A stretch of DNA of 64,000 nucleotides from Rotaria socialis (GCA_905331475.1 CAJNYU010001438.1:124001-188000); one strand, 5' to 3'. Shown: positions 1-12,134, numbered from the stretch's first letter. Notes: generated by a model not told the origin, from the sequence alone. Program-made: numbers and translations.

Positions 1-3000
1 AAAATATCGAGATTATCAAGTAATGATGGTGTTTTATCTTTAAATTTACTGAGTAGACGTTTCTGTATAGCTCGAAATTGCTTTGAACTTATTTCTAATG
101 TCGAATTAATTTGTTCACATTCAACACGTAATTCATAGTGACGATCAATTATTGAAAAATAATCGTTTAATGGTAATGGATCACCAAATTCAAATTCGAT
201 GCTCGATGATGCACTTAAACGTTCAATAAGTAAATTAGAAAACAGCCAAATACTTGCGAGAGAATCACTTTGAAAACGATATTTCTCTAGAGAGAAAATG
301 ATCCTTTTTTTTTAATCAGAAAGAAAAGTCAATTGAAATCATACGTGATTTTGATGATGCTAATATTGATACATTTTCCACTGAACCATAGAATCGAACA
401 GTTAATCCTTGCTGTTGATTAGTATCTCCTGTAGAAAGTTCTAAAATAAAAATAGACTTTATTTAAAAAAAAATTACAATTCGAAATTCTTGCAGCTTAT
501 AATGACAGTTAGATCGGAGTCGATAGGCTAGATTATGTGATTGATTTATTTTCAATTGGTTTTGTGAAAAACACGAAAAGGTTTTATAATTGGGACTTAG
601 TAGGAAAAATATATCTTTCATATAAGGCATGATTTTCTCGAGAAAATTCAGTCATGAGAAACTGTTGCTAATCCTCAATCTGATACGATAACAATAGTAT
701 TCGGTCAAGAATTTAATGACAATTATCCAATTTTATCTAAGAAGAGAAGAACGAAAAATTCTTATTCTAGCTTTCAGTAATTATTTTCCAGGGAACCTTT
801 TTAAATCATAAGTTAGAGTATTCTTACCAGGAAACACTCTGTTTAAATCAGCTACAGGTTTATTAGCGCCCAATGTTATTTTACATTGGTCAGCCGTAGT
901 AGCTGATATTGGTTGTTGATATGAACGTGCAACAAGTTTTATTGGTAATTTGTAAGACTTTTGAATAGTCTGGCAAACATCTAAAGATAGAATAATCGAA
1001 GATTTAAAGTTACCATTAATATAAAATAATTTAAAAACAAAAAGAAAAAGAAAACTCAAGCTTCTGATGTTCAATGCCTTTACTTACTATCTGACATCGT
1101 ATTATATGAAACTGTAAATGTCGCTTCAAGATTCCATGGCGTAAGATCATCCCGCATCCAGAATACGATCGATGCTGTACCAATCGCAGAAATACCTGAA
1201 ACGGTGAGAAGAGATTTTGAAATTTTGCTTTCAGTATTCTATTAGGTTGCAAACCGCCAATGTGGCCCATTCGAATTTCATTTGGTTGTGCACATAATGG
1301 AGTGTGAACATGAACCGTGAGAAGAGTATTTTGTATAGCTTCACTACTTTTCACACGTATATTTACACATAATGATGGTACTGTAGATTCAACATCATGT
1401 CTTTGAAATCTTGTTTCATCTGTTGTCTGAAAATTAAAATCTCATCGAATAAAACAATCAAGCAGCTGTTTTCAAAGTGAACGTACCGAAAATTGATTTG
1501 TATCATCAATTTGAATAGTAACTTGTGCATTTGATTTTCGTTTTACTACTAAAGCTAAAAGAAGAAAATCATTTATAGAAAAAAAAAAGAAAAACCTCAA
1601 AGCAAGCATTTACTTGGATCATTCATGGCTTGTTTTATTTGTTTATTTAATTTTGTTAACTGTTCTTCGGCCTCTTCAACATTAATCATTGTACTAGACA
1701 TTATTGTTGGAATGGATGTTGAAACAGGATCAGTACCCAAGTAACAACATTGTAATAGACCTGTTTCGCTGAGCGTACAAATCATACCGCGTATATCTCT
1801 GAAAATATTTTTTTATCATTTCTATTTTTCTTGCTGTTGATAGACTTACTGAATGGTGGCTACTTCAATTTGAACAGGAACAGAATCAACATGAGCTGCC
1901 CAACGAATATGACCATCTTGAGCAATAAATAATGTACGAGAGTGTGTACCGATAATATAGCGAACGCTCGGGTTAGATGCATCAGATTGTGATACTAAAG
2001 AGAATAATGAGAAGATGATTATGCTTAGAAAAAATTGACTGAACAGATCATCAATATAGCTTCTCGAATTCAAAAAAAGAAACCTCGATATATAATATTA
2101 TTACCTTCACTGTTATAAACAACAAATGTACTTGGATTGTATTCAAATTTACTCATAAAAATTAATTGTCCATTATCAGTAAGACAAAATAAATTTCTTT
2201 CTCCTAATTTAATGAAATAATTAATATTTATTTGGCACAATGGTTTTTTGCTTTGTTATTACCTAAAACAAGAATGGTTTGTGATGCATTTCTAATGCGT
2301 TGCGTCGTTTGTATTCCAAGTGCACATTCACCCAAGTTAAATGACCAGTCTGGTAATACTTTTTTCGATGATTGAGATACAGATAATGATGGATCAATAT
2401 CTAGACCCTTGCGTCGCGCATCATTATTACTACTTGATCCATGATCGGCACCACTTGCTATCGCTAGTGCCTGATATCTAAAGTATTTTTGTTAGAATTT
2501 CTTTTAGTTAACGAACGAAATTACAAATCATTCTACTACAGCAAAGCCACCTTATAATTTCTTAATATAGAGTTTTCGCAAGATTTTGCTCATGGAAATA
2601 CGAGTCCTATCATTTTGTTTTTCCTATTCTAAACTACAGCTATGGTTAAAATATATGTTTTTGTTTTGAATCATTGGTAGATTTTGTGACGCTCTCAATT
2701 CGGAATAGAAACGATCTCAATAACCAATAAATATTATGAACATATTTCGAAGCGATTTTACACTTGAGTACAATCTCTGATAGGAACAGATTGGATAATT
2801 TCAACTTACTTATAACATTCAACATGATAATTACTTGAAACAGTAACAATAGCATCTGATCGAGATAAATAACAAATTGGTCCCGGTAAGTAAGTATGCG
2901 GAAGTGATTTAATCATGGTTTGTCGTTCATATTCAAATACAAATAAAACACCATCGAGCGTTTGCACACAGATATATTCACAATCCGATGATTCTTTATC

Positions 3001-3668
3001 TATGAAAATTTATTATTCGATGTAAATTTGGAATCCTCTTCTTCTATATTTCTTACTTCCACGGCCACCACTACCAAATTGTCCTTTACACATATTAAAT
3101 GTTGGTCGGTTCATATTATGTTCATAATTTAATTCTAAATCAAATTGTCGTCCGTGTTCAGTCACACCAGCTTGTTCTAGAGTACAAAATCAATTCTTGT
3201 CCTGTTTGGAATTTTAAAAAAACTTTTACATTACCAATATAATCGTAGATCGAAAGTTTATGAGAGAATAAAACAGCTATTTGATTCATAGGTGAAGAAC
3301 TAAAAGAACAAAAAGGAAGTTGAATGCAAAACAAAATTTAAAAATTCGATTATATACCTGACAAATTTGCCGATTTCAATTTGTATAATTGGCATACCAA
3401 GATTTTTTTCCAAAAGTAAATCCGATGCATAGTTATTACTCATTGAATCGACATGTGAACCACTTGGATTGAATATTCGAAGTATACCTTGATGACTACC
3501 GACAATAATTTTATCTAAATAGATAATTAAAATAAAAACAAAGAAAATTTTGTTCACTTTACTATTTGGATTCTCCGTAAATGAACCAACTTTTAAACAG
3601 CCATAATCAAATTCTTCTCCCGAGCCAACTTGACAAGACCACCATTCACGTGCTTTAAATAACGACAT
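1..3668 (-). CDS. BBS9: BBS9 (PTHB1), BBSome subunit; 3' end beyond the window
   Basis: BBS9 is a subunit of the BBSome, the coat complex that moves membrane proteins in and out of cilia. The N-terminus reads MSLFKAREWWS..EEFD.GCL, then KIIVGSHQGILRIF and the blades of a beta-propeller, as in animal BBS9. About 15 exons can be read by eye, all with GT-AG junctions that keep frame: 3563-3668, 3358-3514, 3235-3299, 3057-3176, 2810-2999, 2263-2477, 2105-2203, 1850-1994, 1614-1798, 1487-1554, then exons near 1430-1080 and 990-828, 345-440, and 286 to the left edge. Conserved landmarks include LQCCYLGTDP, KYRFQSDSL and QFRAIQKRLLSKFKDKTPSLL, which fits the region near the C-terminus, so only the last part is missing. 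The introns are mostly 40-110 bp; the one at about 827-441 is longest after that at 2809-2478. No break is visible. IMP4 ends 228 bp upstream on the same strand. Confidence 0.93.
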
Positions 3669-3895
3669 GTTCTACTTTGTAGAAATTATATTAAGATAAT
3701 TGTTTTTGTAACATTCCAAAACTATTTGAATTTTCTATATTCATTCAGCATAAAACGCTTAGAACAAAAACCTTATCTGAAAAACAAAAAAAAATCTTGA
3801 TGTTCTTTGTTTTTTTTCTGTCCTTTTCAAATAGAAGCCATAAATTTTCAATGGCAAGCAAACATAACAAAAAAAAACGAAACTAATTTTCAATT

Positions 3896-5535
3896 TTATT
3901 CTTTATCATTTTCATTTGCGAGAAATTGCCGTTTTTTAGTTGTATTCATAAACGGACGATATTGCCATTCGGTATCACAGGCATCTAATTGATCAATTGT
4001 ACCTAATTTGATTTGATACACTAACCAAGCGAAGAAAAATAGCATTTATTATTTTGAGAATAGAAAAATTGTTTAATGATACGCTTACATTTCATTTCGA
4101 AACGTGGACCGATTTCAGTTAGTTCAATTTGACCTTCGTTTTTCTTGTATACATGATGACTTAAAATATTTAGAAGAAAAAAATTTGCTTTATAATAAAA
4201 TAAAACGAATTCATTTCGTTTCTCACCGAAATGATATGTAATCATCTTGATTCACGAATGTAATCGTTCTATGACTATCATCTTTTGGCACAGGAAATAA
4301 ATATTTAAGTACATTCATTGTTCGCTGTCCTAATTTAGATGTCATATTTGAGAATATTAAATGTGGATATTGTTCAGACATTGGTCCAACATCAGGTACA
4401 TCGTGACGCATAACAACATTGCTTAGCGTAAATGCTGCTGTTGGTCTAATTGATATGAAAATAAATTTCGTTTTTTTTTCTAATACAATATTAAACAATA
4501 GGAATGGAAATTTACACTTCTGTAAATCGTAACCATGAGAGTGTCATAGTCCGTGACAAAAATAAACGTGTAAAATGTCAAAGGTAACCTTGGGAACGGT
4601 GTGCATGTTTTAGTAACACTTTTTTTTATGAATTATAGACATGTTTTTGAAATATGATCAAAATAAGAAAATCACTGTAGTTTTTTATTGCAATAGTGAA
4701 AAAGTTTTTGTTGAAAACATGAGAAAGAAATGAGTGAAGAAAATAAGTAACTTCAAGCGATTTACAAAATCAACTATATAAGTGATACTGAAAGGTTTTT
4801 TGTACTTACCCATAAGGAAAATGACTTATTTGAATAACATCTAAATAGAGCAATTGAAAAGAATTCTTAGGAATGAAAAGGAGATTGTAATTAATGATAC
4901 ACACCAGGTACACCTCTTGTTTCTTGAACAAGAATTAGATCTGTTACTTGATTACTACGACAAGCTTCGACTATTTGTCGAGTATTGTAGTTACCACGAT
5001 TAATACGTTGAGAATTTGGAATTAAACGATTAAGTTCCTAGCATGCGATTGAAAACAAAAATAACTTCTTTTTTTCTAATGAAATTTTATTAGAGTTACT
5101 TTTGAAAATTGTTTTAATTTCGAACTAGGATCATGTGATGTTGATATGATGACTTTTGGATCTTCAACACCAGCCCAACGGTATTCGTCATCTTCAGCTG
5201 AAAGAATACCTATTGATAAAAAACAATCAACCAAAATTGATAATCGTCTTTTCAATTAAATTAATTCTACCTTCTCCACCGGCATCGTCCCAATCAGTTT
5301 GTTGTTGTAATTTTAATGCTTCATCACGAAGATCAGTTGGTATTTTTCTATTTTCTATATAAATACAAAATTAAAAAGAAAACAACAAAATCTATATTAT
5401 GTCATGCGTAAATCGTATTTTACCATCAATAGCTTGTTTTAGACGATTTTTTTTATCTTCAATTGTTTTTTGTCGTTGTTCGATTGTTTTTCTATAGATG
5501 TATTCACGTCTTAAACGTGTCTGTCTTCTCAACAT
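3896..5535 (-). CDS. IMP4: U3 small nucleolar ribonucleoprotein IMP4
   Basis: IMP4 is the Brix-domain protein of the U3 snoRNP (with MPP10 and IMP3) needed for 18S rRNA processing in the nucleolus. Exon 1 (5424-5535) starts MLRRQTRLRREYIYRK, the family's conserved start, which fixes the ATG at 5535. The next exon gives ENRKIPTDLRDEALKLQ and DDAGGEG. Internal exons give DEYRWAGVEDPKVI, the Brix core with RNRGNYNTRQIVEACR and NVVMRHDVPDVGPMSEQYPH, then LFPVPKDDSHRTITFVNQDD, the most conserved stretch of the protein. The chain closes with HHVYKKNEGQIELTEIGPRFEMK and a last exon TIDQLDACDTEWQYRPF..TTKKRQFL ending in a stop at 3896-3898. Introns are short (about 50-350 bp). It starts 112 bp from the stop of the neighbouring RBR ligase, on the same strand. 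The gene appears intact. Confidence 0.93.
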
Positions 5536-5647
5536 CTAGAATATTTGCTTATTCTTTTATTAAATTCAAGAAAAAGAAAATATTCTTTCACTTTTTATTT
5601 TTTTTATTAAAAATACATGGAAAAAATGAAAACAATTAAAACTGTAA

Positions 5648-6685
5648 TTATTCCGGTGGAGGACGTCTTTGACGTTGAGTTCGTCTTTGAATTAATGTTA
5701 AATCTTCATTGGTTATTTCATCTACGGTAAAACCACATGCATCGAGCGAATGAAAATGATTATTTAGGGCTTGAATACGTTCTGACCCAAGTTGTTCAAA
5801 TACTTCACGTAATAAACGCAACGAACGAATTCGATGAAATCTATTTAAACAATCTATTTCATTATCAGCCCATCGTCGATCAACATCTTGGATTTGTGTA
5901 AAATACATTGGACAACGTTTTGGATTTGTATCCCATTTATAATTATGATCAAATATACTATTTGTTCCATCGACTGATTTATCACATAGTTCAATTCCTA
6001 GTCCGCAAAAGTAACACCAAACTTCAGCACATGTGGGACAGGTCATATGCGTACAAGCATCATCTTTCATACCAGACAGGCCACATTTTGGACATGGAAC
6101 TTTTTGCCCTCGTTCAACAGCTTGATCAAACAAAGATTTCTCATATGCCAATGATTCACATGTGAAATGTTTTATCATTTCCATTTGTTGAGCTTCAGTA
6201 GCAAAATTATTACGAAATCTTGGACAAACTTTTCGACATATTAAACATGATGATTTACGACAGTCGGGACGTTCACAATTGAAAATAGTTGAATCATCTA
6301 TACTACGTATGACAGCAAAACTACAAAATGGACAATTATCCAAACGTTCGCCTTCGCCGACTAATTCTTTTGCCCAAACTAATACCAACATATGTTGCTG
6401 ATAAAAGTCAACTTGTCCAGGCGTCAATTGCCTTTCAAACACGCTAGGATTTAACTCAACATGGCATAGAACACAACGTAATGGTAAATAAATTTGTGGA
6501 TCAGAAAAAAATAAACTAACAATCTGTTTCGAACAATCTGTACAGAAATTATGTCCTTGTACACACTGAATGCCACCATGGTCAGGTTCTAACTCTGCTT
6601 CACATGCGCCACATAAAGTTTTCTTCTTATCTCCTTTCGTACTTTCGGTTACTGGACGTGCTGAAGTCGAACTTGTCGTTGACAT
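5648..6685 (-). CDS. RING-IBR-RING (RBR) E3 ubiquitin ligase, 345 aa, single coding exon
   Basis: RBR ligases pass ubiquitin from an E2 through a catalytic cysteine in RING2. The order RING1 - IBR - RING2 is visible. RING1 starts at about residue 25 (CGAC..., GHNFCTDC, then CVLC near 75). The IBR lies around residues 117-150 (NCPFC, CERPDCRKSSCLIC). RING2 lies around 198-230 (CPKC, CTHMTCPTC, WCYFCG). The cysteine in ACTHM matches the catalytic cysteine of parkin/HHARI-type RING2 (usually GCNHM), so ligase activity is plausible. A serine/threonine-rich leader (residues 1-20) and an arginine-rich tail (QRRTQRQRRPPPE) flank the domains. No Ariadne or UBL domain is seen, so I cannot name the ortholog. 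A good minus-strand splice donor (GAG|GTAAGT near 7003) could end an untranslated 5' exon of this gene. Confidence 0.85.
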   Translation of the reverse strand: MSTTSSTSARPVTESTKGDKKKTLCGACEAELEPDHGGIQCVQGHNFCTDCSKQIVSLFFSDPQIYLPLRCVLCHVELNPSVFERQLTPGQVDFYQQHMLVLVWAKELVGEGERLDNCPFCSFAVIRSIDDSTIFNCERPDCRKSSCLICRKVCPRFRNNFATEAQQMEMIKHFTCESLAYEKSLFDQAVERGQKVPCPKCGLSGMKDDACTHMTCPTCAEVWCYFCGLGIELCDKSVDGTNSIFDHNYKWDTNPKRCPMYFTQIQDVDRRWADNEIDCLNRFHRIRSLRLLREVFEQLGSERIQALNNHFHSLDACGFTVDEITNEDLTLIQRRTQRQRRPPPE

Positions 6686-8208
6686 TTTTTTTACGATAAA
6701 AAGAAGCGTATTTGAAAAAATTTAATGTATGCAAAAGTGAAAGAGAAAAGTTTCTTTTATCAATAAATGTGAGTAAAACGGAGAGAAAAAGAAAAAGAAA
6801 AAGAACAGTATATCCATTCAAGGAATAAGACACCGAAGATCAAAATAAAAAGAAACGCAAGAAAAGAAAAAAAACCTTGTCTTACTGTTTTTATCCTTTA
6901 GTTGTAAATTTCTTTCTTTAAAAGCAAGTAACATGAGTTGTATTTTCGTTCCGTCATTAAGAAATATTACTTTTGGATGATTATAAAAAAAAATTGACTT
7001 ACCTCGAGTTGCATTATGAATATAACAATCAAAATCATGAGCCCTCTTTTTTTATTATTAGCCGCGACGAATGGCGCTAGTAGAAAAATAAATGTATTAT
7101 CAATTTTGTTTTCTTCTTCACAGAAAAAGAATGATTATTGAATATGCAGAATACTCGACGGTTTATTATTGCCATACATAGCCACAATACCGTAAGATAA
7201 TAATGAACCAACAAACGTTCCCGACGTAAGTGCCTAAACAGATTTAAAAGATAGATTTGCTTAATAATTTATTAGGCGGAATAAGCGTAGATTTTTTTTT
7301 CTAACGAAAATGCCGCTTTAAAAAATTATAATTCGTGCTTTTAGTGATTAAGTTTTATAAGTCTCGGCTGTCATCAGTAAATATAAGCTATTGTTGATGT
7401 AAAGAAAACTAATCAAGAATCTATTCAGTCATCAATAAGTACTTTTTAGGATAATCTCTCTTAGCTGACGTTTTATTCAATATCATTTATAAGGTAATCT
7501 GCATCAACACAAAAACTTTTGTTTTTCGTATGTTTTAAATCTTATTTAAACATGTGTTTACTTTTAGCTTGCGTTCTCTGTTTCTAGGACAAGTGTTTCT
7601 GTAAATGTATTGCAAAAACATTGATCAGCAGTTTCGTTATCTTATTGGCAGACTTGTTATCTTTTCATTTTATCAGACGTTGCACTTGTTTTCGTGTTTT
7701 TATGCACAATTACTACATAAATCATTTTACTTCTCAACTCATTTAAATGATATAACAATTCAGAGCGAAATACATGAAACGATTTTTTTCTCCATATTGC
7801 TAACATTTTAAACTGACATGAATGATTTCAATAGAAGAATTTAACACTAGCCGACAGATACTAGGAAAAACGTGTTTGATATGGCTCGGAAATAATTAAT
7901 CGTTTCGTAATCATCGGTGTTCATTCTCATAATTATGAAAAAAATTTCTTCCAACTATGCCTACGTCACATATTTCGTTAACATTTGTGTCTTCAATGAA
8001 ATACTCAAAAATTATTTTCGATTCTCTTCACAGGTAAATTTTATTTTGTAAAGATGATTCATCTATACAAAATTTCTAGCATCAACATTTCATCAGCAAA
8101 GCCAGTAGTTCTGTTTCATTAAAAAGCTCATCTCCAATGAAAGACATTTCCCTTACAATGGAGGTGTTTATATTGTAAGTTGAAAAGACTAGATGTTTTT
8201 ACATCAAC
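6686..8208. other. Intergenic region with one doubtful minus-strand exon
   Basis: No gene is established here. On the minus strand there is a strong donor (GAG|GTAAGT at about 7003), which may close a 5' untranslated exon of the RBR ligase. At 7135-7233 an acceptor is followed by 32 open codons and a stop, reading ALTSGTFVGSLLSYG..., which resembles the last membrane segment of a small membrane protein. I find no upstream exon for it and do not call a gene. The remaining sequence is AT-rich with no feature I can support. Confidence 0.4.
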
Positions 8209-8712
8209 TGAAAGCTCTCATCGCGAAACTAACAAGTTTAAAATATTAGCTCTCCTTAGCTTGTCTAGAGGAAGATATTCGATTTTTCAGTGAATTTTCT
8301 CCACAGGACCAACTTTCCCAGCAATATCATATTTTCGAATTTGGATCTGAAACTTTGTATGCATGAAGGTCTCAATGAGACTAGCTTACAGAAAAAAAAT
8401 CAGAAGTTTAGGACAAACTCTCTTCGAGATATAGATGCCTCAAGCAAACAGCTTCTATAGAAAAATCTTCAATATTTTGAGAGATTCATATCTCGAAGAG
8501 AGTTTGTCCAAAACTTCTGACTTTTGTTTCTATAAGCTAGTCTCATTGAGACCTTCATGCATACAAAGTTTCAGGTTCAAATTCGAAAATATGATATTGC
8601 TTGGAAAGCCGGCCCTGTGGAGGAAATTCACTGAAAAATCGAATATCTCCCTCTAGACACGCCAAGGGGAGCTAATATTTTAACGTTGTTAGTTTGGTGG
8701 TGAGAGTTTTCA
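8209..8712. mobile_element. Fold-back (long inverted repeat) non-autonomous element, about 504 bp
   Basis: The left arm (8209 to about 8430) is repeated in reverse complement in the right arm (about 8482-8712) with scattered mismatches. Shared stretches include CTCATTGAGACCTTCATGCA, ATCTCGAAGAGAGTTTGTCC and AAATTAGCTCC-type ends. A short spacer of about 50 bp lies between. The ends read TGAAAGCTCTCA and TGAGAGTTTTCA. No target-site duplication is obvious and no transposase is encoded, so this is a MITE-like fold-back. The right end coincides with the stop codon of the nucleoside transporter gene (8710-8712). Confidence 0.8.
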
Positions 8713-10720
8713 TTTGGCCCGAAGATGATCTATCTTTTTACTTATCAATACAAACATCTCCATTGTTAGTAGTAATGTAAATAAACTCACCATCATCATT
8801 AGTGCTCCAACAGTACTACTTAATTGTTCATGTACTCTTCTCGGTGCATATATCATATTAATTGAATTACAATATCCATGTGATACAGAGAAAAGTAACA
8901 CTAATAAAGCATAAATAAAGTCATTTTGAAATAAATATGGAAAACCATTTCTATTCGGAAAATGACAAAAAGCAAATAGAATTATGAACAAAAATCTTGA
9001 TAAACATATGCAAAATAAAACACGTGGATATAATAATGATGGTATGCGCACTTTTAATGATATCACACGGCCAAATGTATCACCGACATAAAATAGAAGA
9101 AATGTCATTATTTGTGCATATAATCGACCATTCCATAATTTATTTGGATAATTTATTGACGGATAAGATGGCTGAATCTTCGATAGATATGCGGGGAAAA
9201 GTGATAATGTTGATACAAATGTTAAAAATATTCCACAAAAATTCCATTTCGTGTATTTATACGCAACCAATAAACGTGGACGTATTCCTAGTGATGTTAA
9301 ACTTGAGAACTGATTATCATTATGATTCGATGATATTGATAATGATTCGTGATATAATGCTTCATATCGATTATTAATTTCTCGTATTGACGATGAATAT
9401 ATTTGAAATAAATGAGATTTTTCAAGAAAATAATATATTATAATATTTGATATTATAACTAATATTGCAATAATAAAATAAATAGCTGCCGATATTGATT
9501 CGTTACTTGAAATCAATATTGATACTATTGAAGATATAATTATAAATAGACCACCAAGAGCTTGACCAGAAACAAAACCTTAAATTGGAAAAATAATTTC
9601 CATTAGAATTATTTCAGAAAGGCAAACTTGTGCAAGTTTTTGTTTAGTATTCATTCTCGTGTTATAGATAGCACTCACCAGATATTCAGAAGTCTTGCTC
9701 AATCCATATTGGCCTAAAATTGCGATTTATATGCTTCATAGAAATATATCTCTAAAGTTTACTGATATCTTGCATTTACTTAGAAGACTTGAGTTCAATA
9801 TAGAAGAAAAACGTCTTATAGTAAACAGATTTGGAATTATTTTTCGAAGTGCAATTGGATAAGGATCATCTGTGTTGTAAAGTTTATCTTACAAGCACCT
9901 AAGTCGCATATATGAGATTTCAATTATTATTATTTTAAAGAGTATCAATGCTTGAGAACAATATGAATTTAATACTGTTCCGAGACACAAACTAAGACTT
10001 GGTTTCAAAGTCTCTATTCTACTCTAGATTTTTTGCAACAATAATTAATTATTCTTCCATTTGATTCCGGGAGAAAAATCTAAAAATTTATTCGGAAACA
10101 GCGATATAAATTTACTTATCACTAATCTAAGATAAAAGATAAATATATGACTCTAAGAAATTTTCCTGATATGCAAGTTTACACAGGAAGAAATAAATTA
10201 CAGTTTATTTACCTTGAATATATCGACTCGGTAATGTTGATGCTAATGAAACGAAACAATTAAGTGCAACAGCACTACAAATACTTTGTATCCCAACAAG
10301 TATCATTGTTAAAATAAAGAACAATAAACGCCATCGTGTAACATCAACGAATGTAAACGACAAACAAATTATAAGACAGATTATTATAACACTGAAAGAT
10401 GTATATATTCGACGTTTATGAATATATGGAACAAATAAAAATGTAACTAATATTATCGTTATTAAATTTGTCGACGATGAGCATAATGTAACAATATTTT
10501 CATAGGATAATGCAAGAGTCGATATTGAGTCATTGAATTCAGTTGAATCATGTAGTTTATAACGAAAATATGGATCAGCTATAATGAAAAAATGAAATGG
10601 TAACGTAACACCAACACCAAGCCAAATGAATGCTAGATAAGACCAAATAGGATGATAGATATTTCCAATAACAGTTATTGCATTGGTTGATATACGAGGA
10701 TGTTCTATTGAATCCTCCAT
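8710..10720 (-). CDS. Equilibrative nucleoside transporter (SLC29/ENT family), 458 aa, two exons
   Basis: ENT proteins carry nucleosides across membranes by facilitated diffusion using 11 transmembrane helices. Exon 1 (10213-10720) begins at the ATG at 10720 and holds the first helices, including LGVGVTLPFHFF, the family's LGxGTLLPWNFF signature, and ends at SRYIQG. Exon 2 (8710-9578) resumes in frame with FVSGQALGGLF, matching the ENT GQGLAG segment, and continues with FPAYLSKIQPS and the FLLFYVGDTFGR motif (usually FNxxDxxGR). It ends with a hydrophobic helix and SKKIDHLRAK. The summed length, 458 codons, equals the normal family size. The intron (9579-10212) is about 634 bp. The stop codon is formed by the first bases of a fold-back element, so the native C-terminus may have been changed by a few residues. 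I cannot assign ENT1-4. Confidence 0.9.
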
Positions 10721-10879
10721 TTTATCTTAAACATAAGAGAAAAACTCGTTCATTCTTCTTAGTAGCAAAATGAGATTAATATAGAAAGGATTTAACTAAA
10801 AACAATTCACAATGAATAACGTAATTAAACTACATGCAGATGTTTAGTGTGTCTCGGTAGATGTATTTTGCTTGTGTTC

Positions 10880-11227
10880 TTATAAACTACAAATAAATTC
10901 AGTTGGTGTGATGTGAATGTTGAAATCATAACATTCATTTAATTCGTTCATACCGATAGGAATAATAAATTGACTTTCAGATAAGACTATATTTTCATTG
11001 AATTTATCGAAGTAATCTTTAACGTGTAGAATAATTTCATAACAACCAAGATCATCCATTGTTTGTACTTCAATTAATACATTTTCATTATTCTTCTTAA
11101 CTATTTCATGTTTGACTAGAGTACGTTTAGTATTGTTATCGTAAATACGCCATAAATCGTATTCAATTTTGTCAGCGAACTGATCATGAGTATCATCGTG
11201 AATAGATAAAAGCATTCGTCCCGTCAT
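10880..11227 (-). CDS. Transthyretin/5-hydroxyisourate-hydrolase-like protein, 115 aa, catalytic residues missing
   Basis: The family's beta-sandwich is recognisable. The start MTGRMLLSIHDDTHDQFADKI corresponds to the THVLDT...GKPA start of HIU hydrolase. YDLWRIYD is the second strand, GCYEIILHVKDYFD matches the GxYxLxFxxxxYF motif, and FIIPI...YDFNIHITPTEF matches the HYHIPLLISPYSY end. HIU hydrolase acts in urate breakdown and needs His in the N-terminal HVLD, an Arg, His in the HYH segment and a C-terminal YRGS. Here these are replaced (SIHD, YDFN) and the chain ends FICSL, so it is probably not an active hydrolase of the usual kind. No peroxisomal signal or signal peptide is seen. Single exon, start at the first ATG. 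Fold assignment is fairly sure; function unknown. Confidence 0.7.
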   Translation of the reverse strand: MTGRMLLSIHDDTHDQFADKIEYDLWRIYDNNTKRTLVKHEIVKKNNENVLIEVQTMDDLGCYEIILHVKDYFDKFNENIVLSESQFIIPIGMNELNECYDFNIHITPTEFICSL

Positions 11228-11492
11228 TTCTTATACTCAACAAAAAAAGAAAAAAAATGAACTATCTAGAATTAAAAAAAAAAGAAAATTAATTCATTAA
11301 ATATAAGCATTTGATAATTTATACAACATCTATTTCATTCTCTGTCAGCATGCACAAATACAAAAGAAACGAAGAAGAAGAAAAAGTGAGCCCTTGAAAT
11401 GCACTTATACATGAAATTCAAATAGATATAATTTTTTTTCACAAAGTAAAAACATTTGGATATAATCATCACCAATAAATAATAGATGTTTA

Positions 11493-12134
11493 TCATCGTT
11501 TAATTCTTGACGCAATCCAATCTAAGCCCTGATATAAACCTTCACCTGTCAATGCACAACATGCTTGAATATGCCATGCTTGATCTTTTATTGACGTTAA
11601 ACTTAATTGTTTCGATATTTCAGCTGATGACATTGCATCTTTAATATCTTGTTTATTTGCAAATATTAAAACAGATGCCGAACGTAATTCTTCACTTTGT
11701 AACATATGAAATAATTCTTCTTTTGATATTGGCAAACGTTCACGATCAGTACTATCAATAACTAAAATAACATATTCTGTATGAGCATAATATGTTTGCC
11801 ATGATGAACGTAATGATTCTTGTCCGCCGATATCCATCATTAAAAAATGTATATTTTTAAACACCACTTCTTCAACATTTGAGCCTATTGTTGGCGATGT
11901 ATGCACGACTTCATTCATTAAGAATTGATAGAGTATCGTTGTTTTACCTTTGATGAAGAAAATAAATAACTTTTTTTTGTCTAGTTTAATCTTACCAGCA
12001 TTGTCAAGACCAACAATAATTATTTTATGTTCTTCGTTACCTTAATTTATTGACAGTAAATTGATTACATTATGAAAATAGTTTCAACTATTCTTACCAA
12101 AAAGGGACCATATTTTAGAAAATAGAAATCCCAT
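11493..12134 (-). CDS. ARL5: ARF-like small GTPase ARL5, 178 aa, three exons
   Basis: ARL5 is an Arf-family GTPase of the trans-Golgi that recruits the GARP tether for endosome-to-Golgi traffic. Exon 1 (12098-12134) gives [12 protein letters not shown] with the myristoylation glycine at position 2. Exon 2 (11996-12040) gives [15 protein letters not shown] and exon 3 (11493-11947) continues [13 protein letters not shown], completing the P-loop GLDNAGKT. Switch I carries [11 protein letters not shown] and switch [18 protein letters not shown] is the base-recognition motif and CCALTGEGL the SAK-equivalent. All three junctions keep frame, and the total of 178 residues matches the family's 179. 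[17 protein letters not shown] is nearly identical to vertebrate ARL5A/B, which separates it from other ARLs. The usual switch II WDIGG tryptophan is methionine here (MDIGG). Confidence 0.94.

Noticed and set aside
481..775. Apparent stop-rich break in BBS9
   Set aside because: The preceding exon ends at a GTAAG donor (828) and the next starts at 440 in the correct frame with conserved sequence, so this is a normal intron.
8435..8656. 73-codon plus-strand frame
   Set aside because: It lies in the arm and spacer of the fold-back element and has no protein features.
8997..9377. 126-codon plus-strand frame
   Set aside because: Antisense shadow of the nucleoside transporter exon 2.
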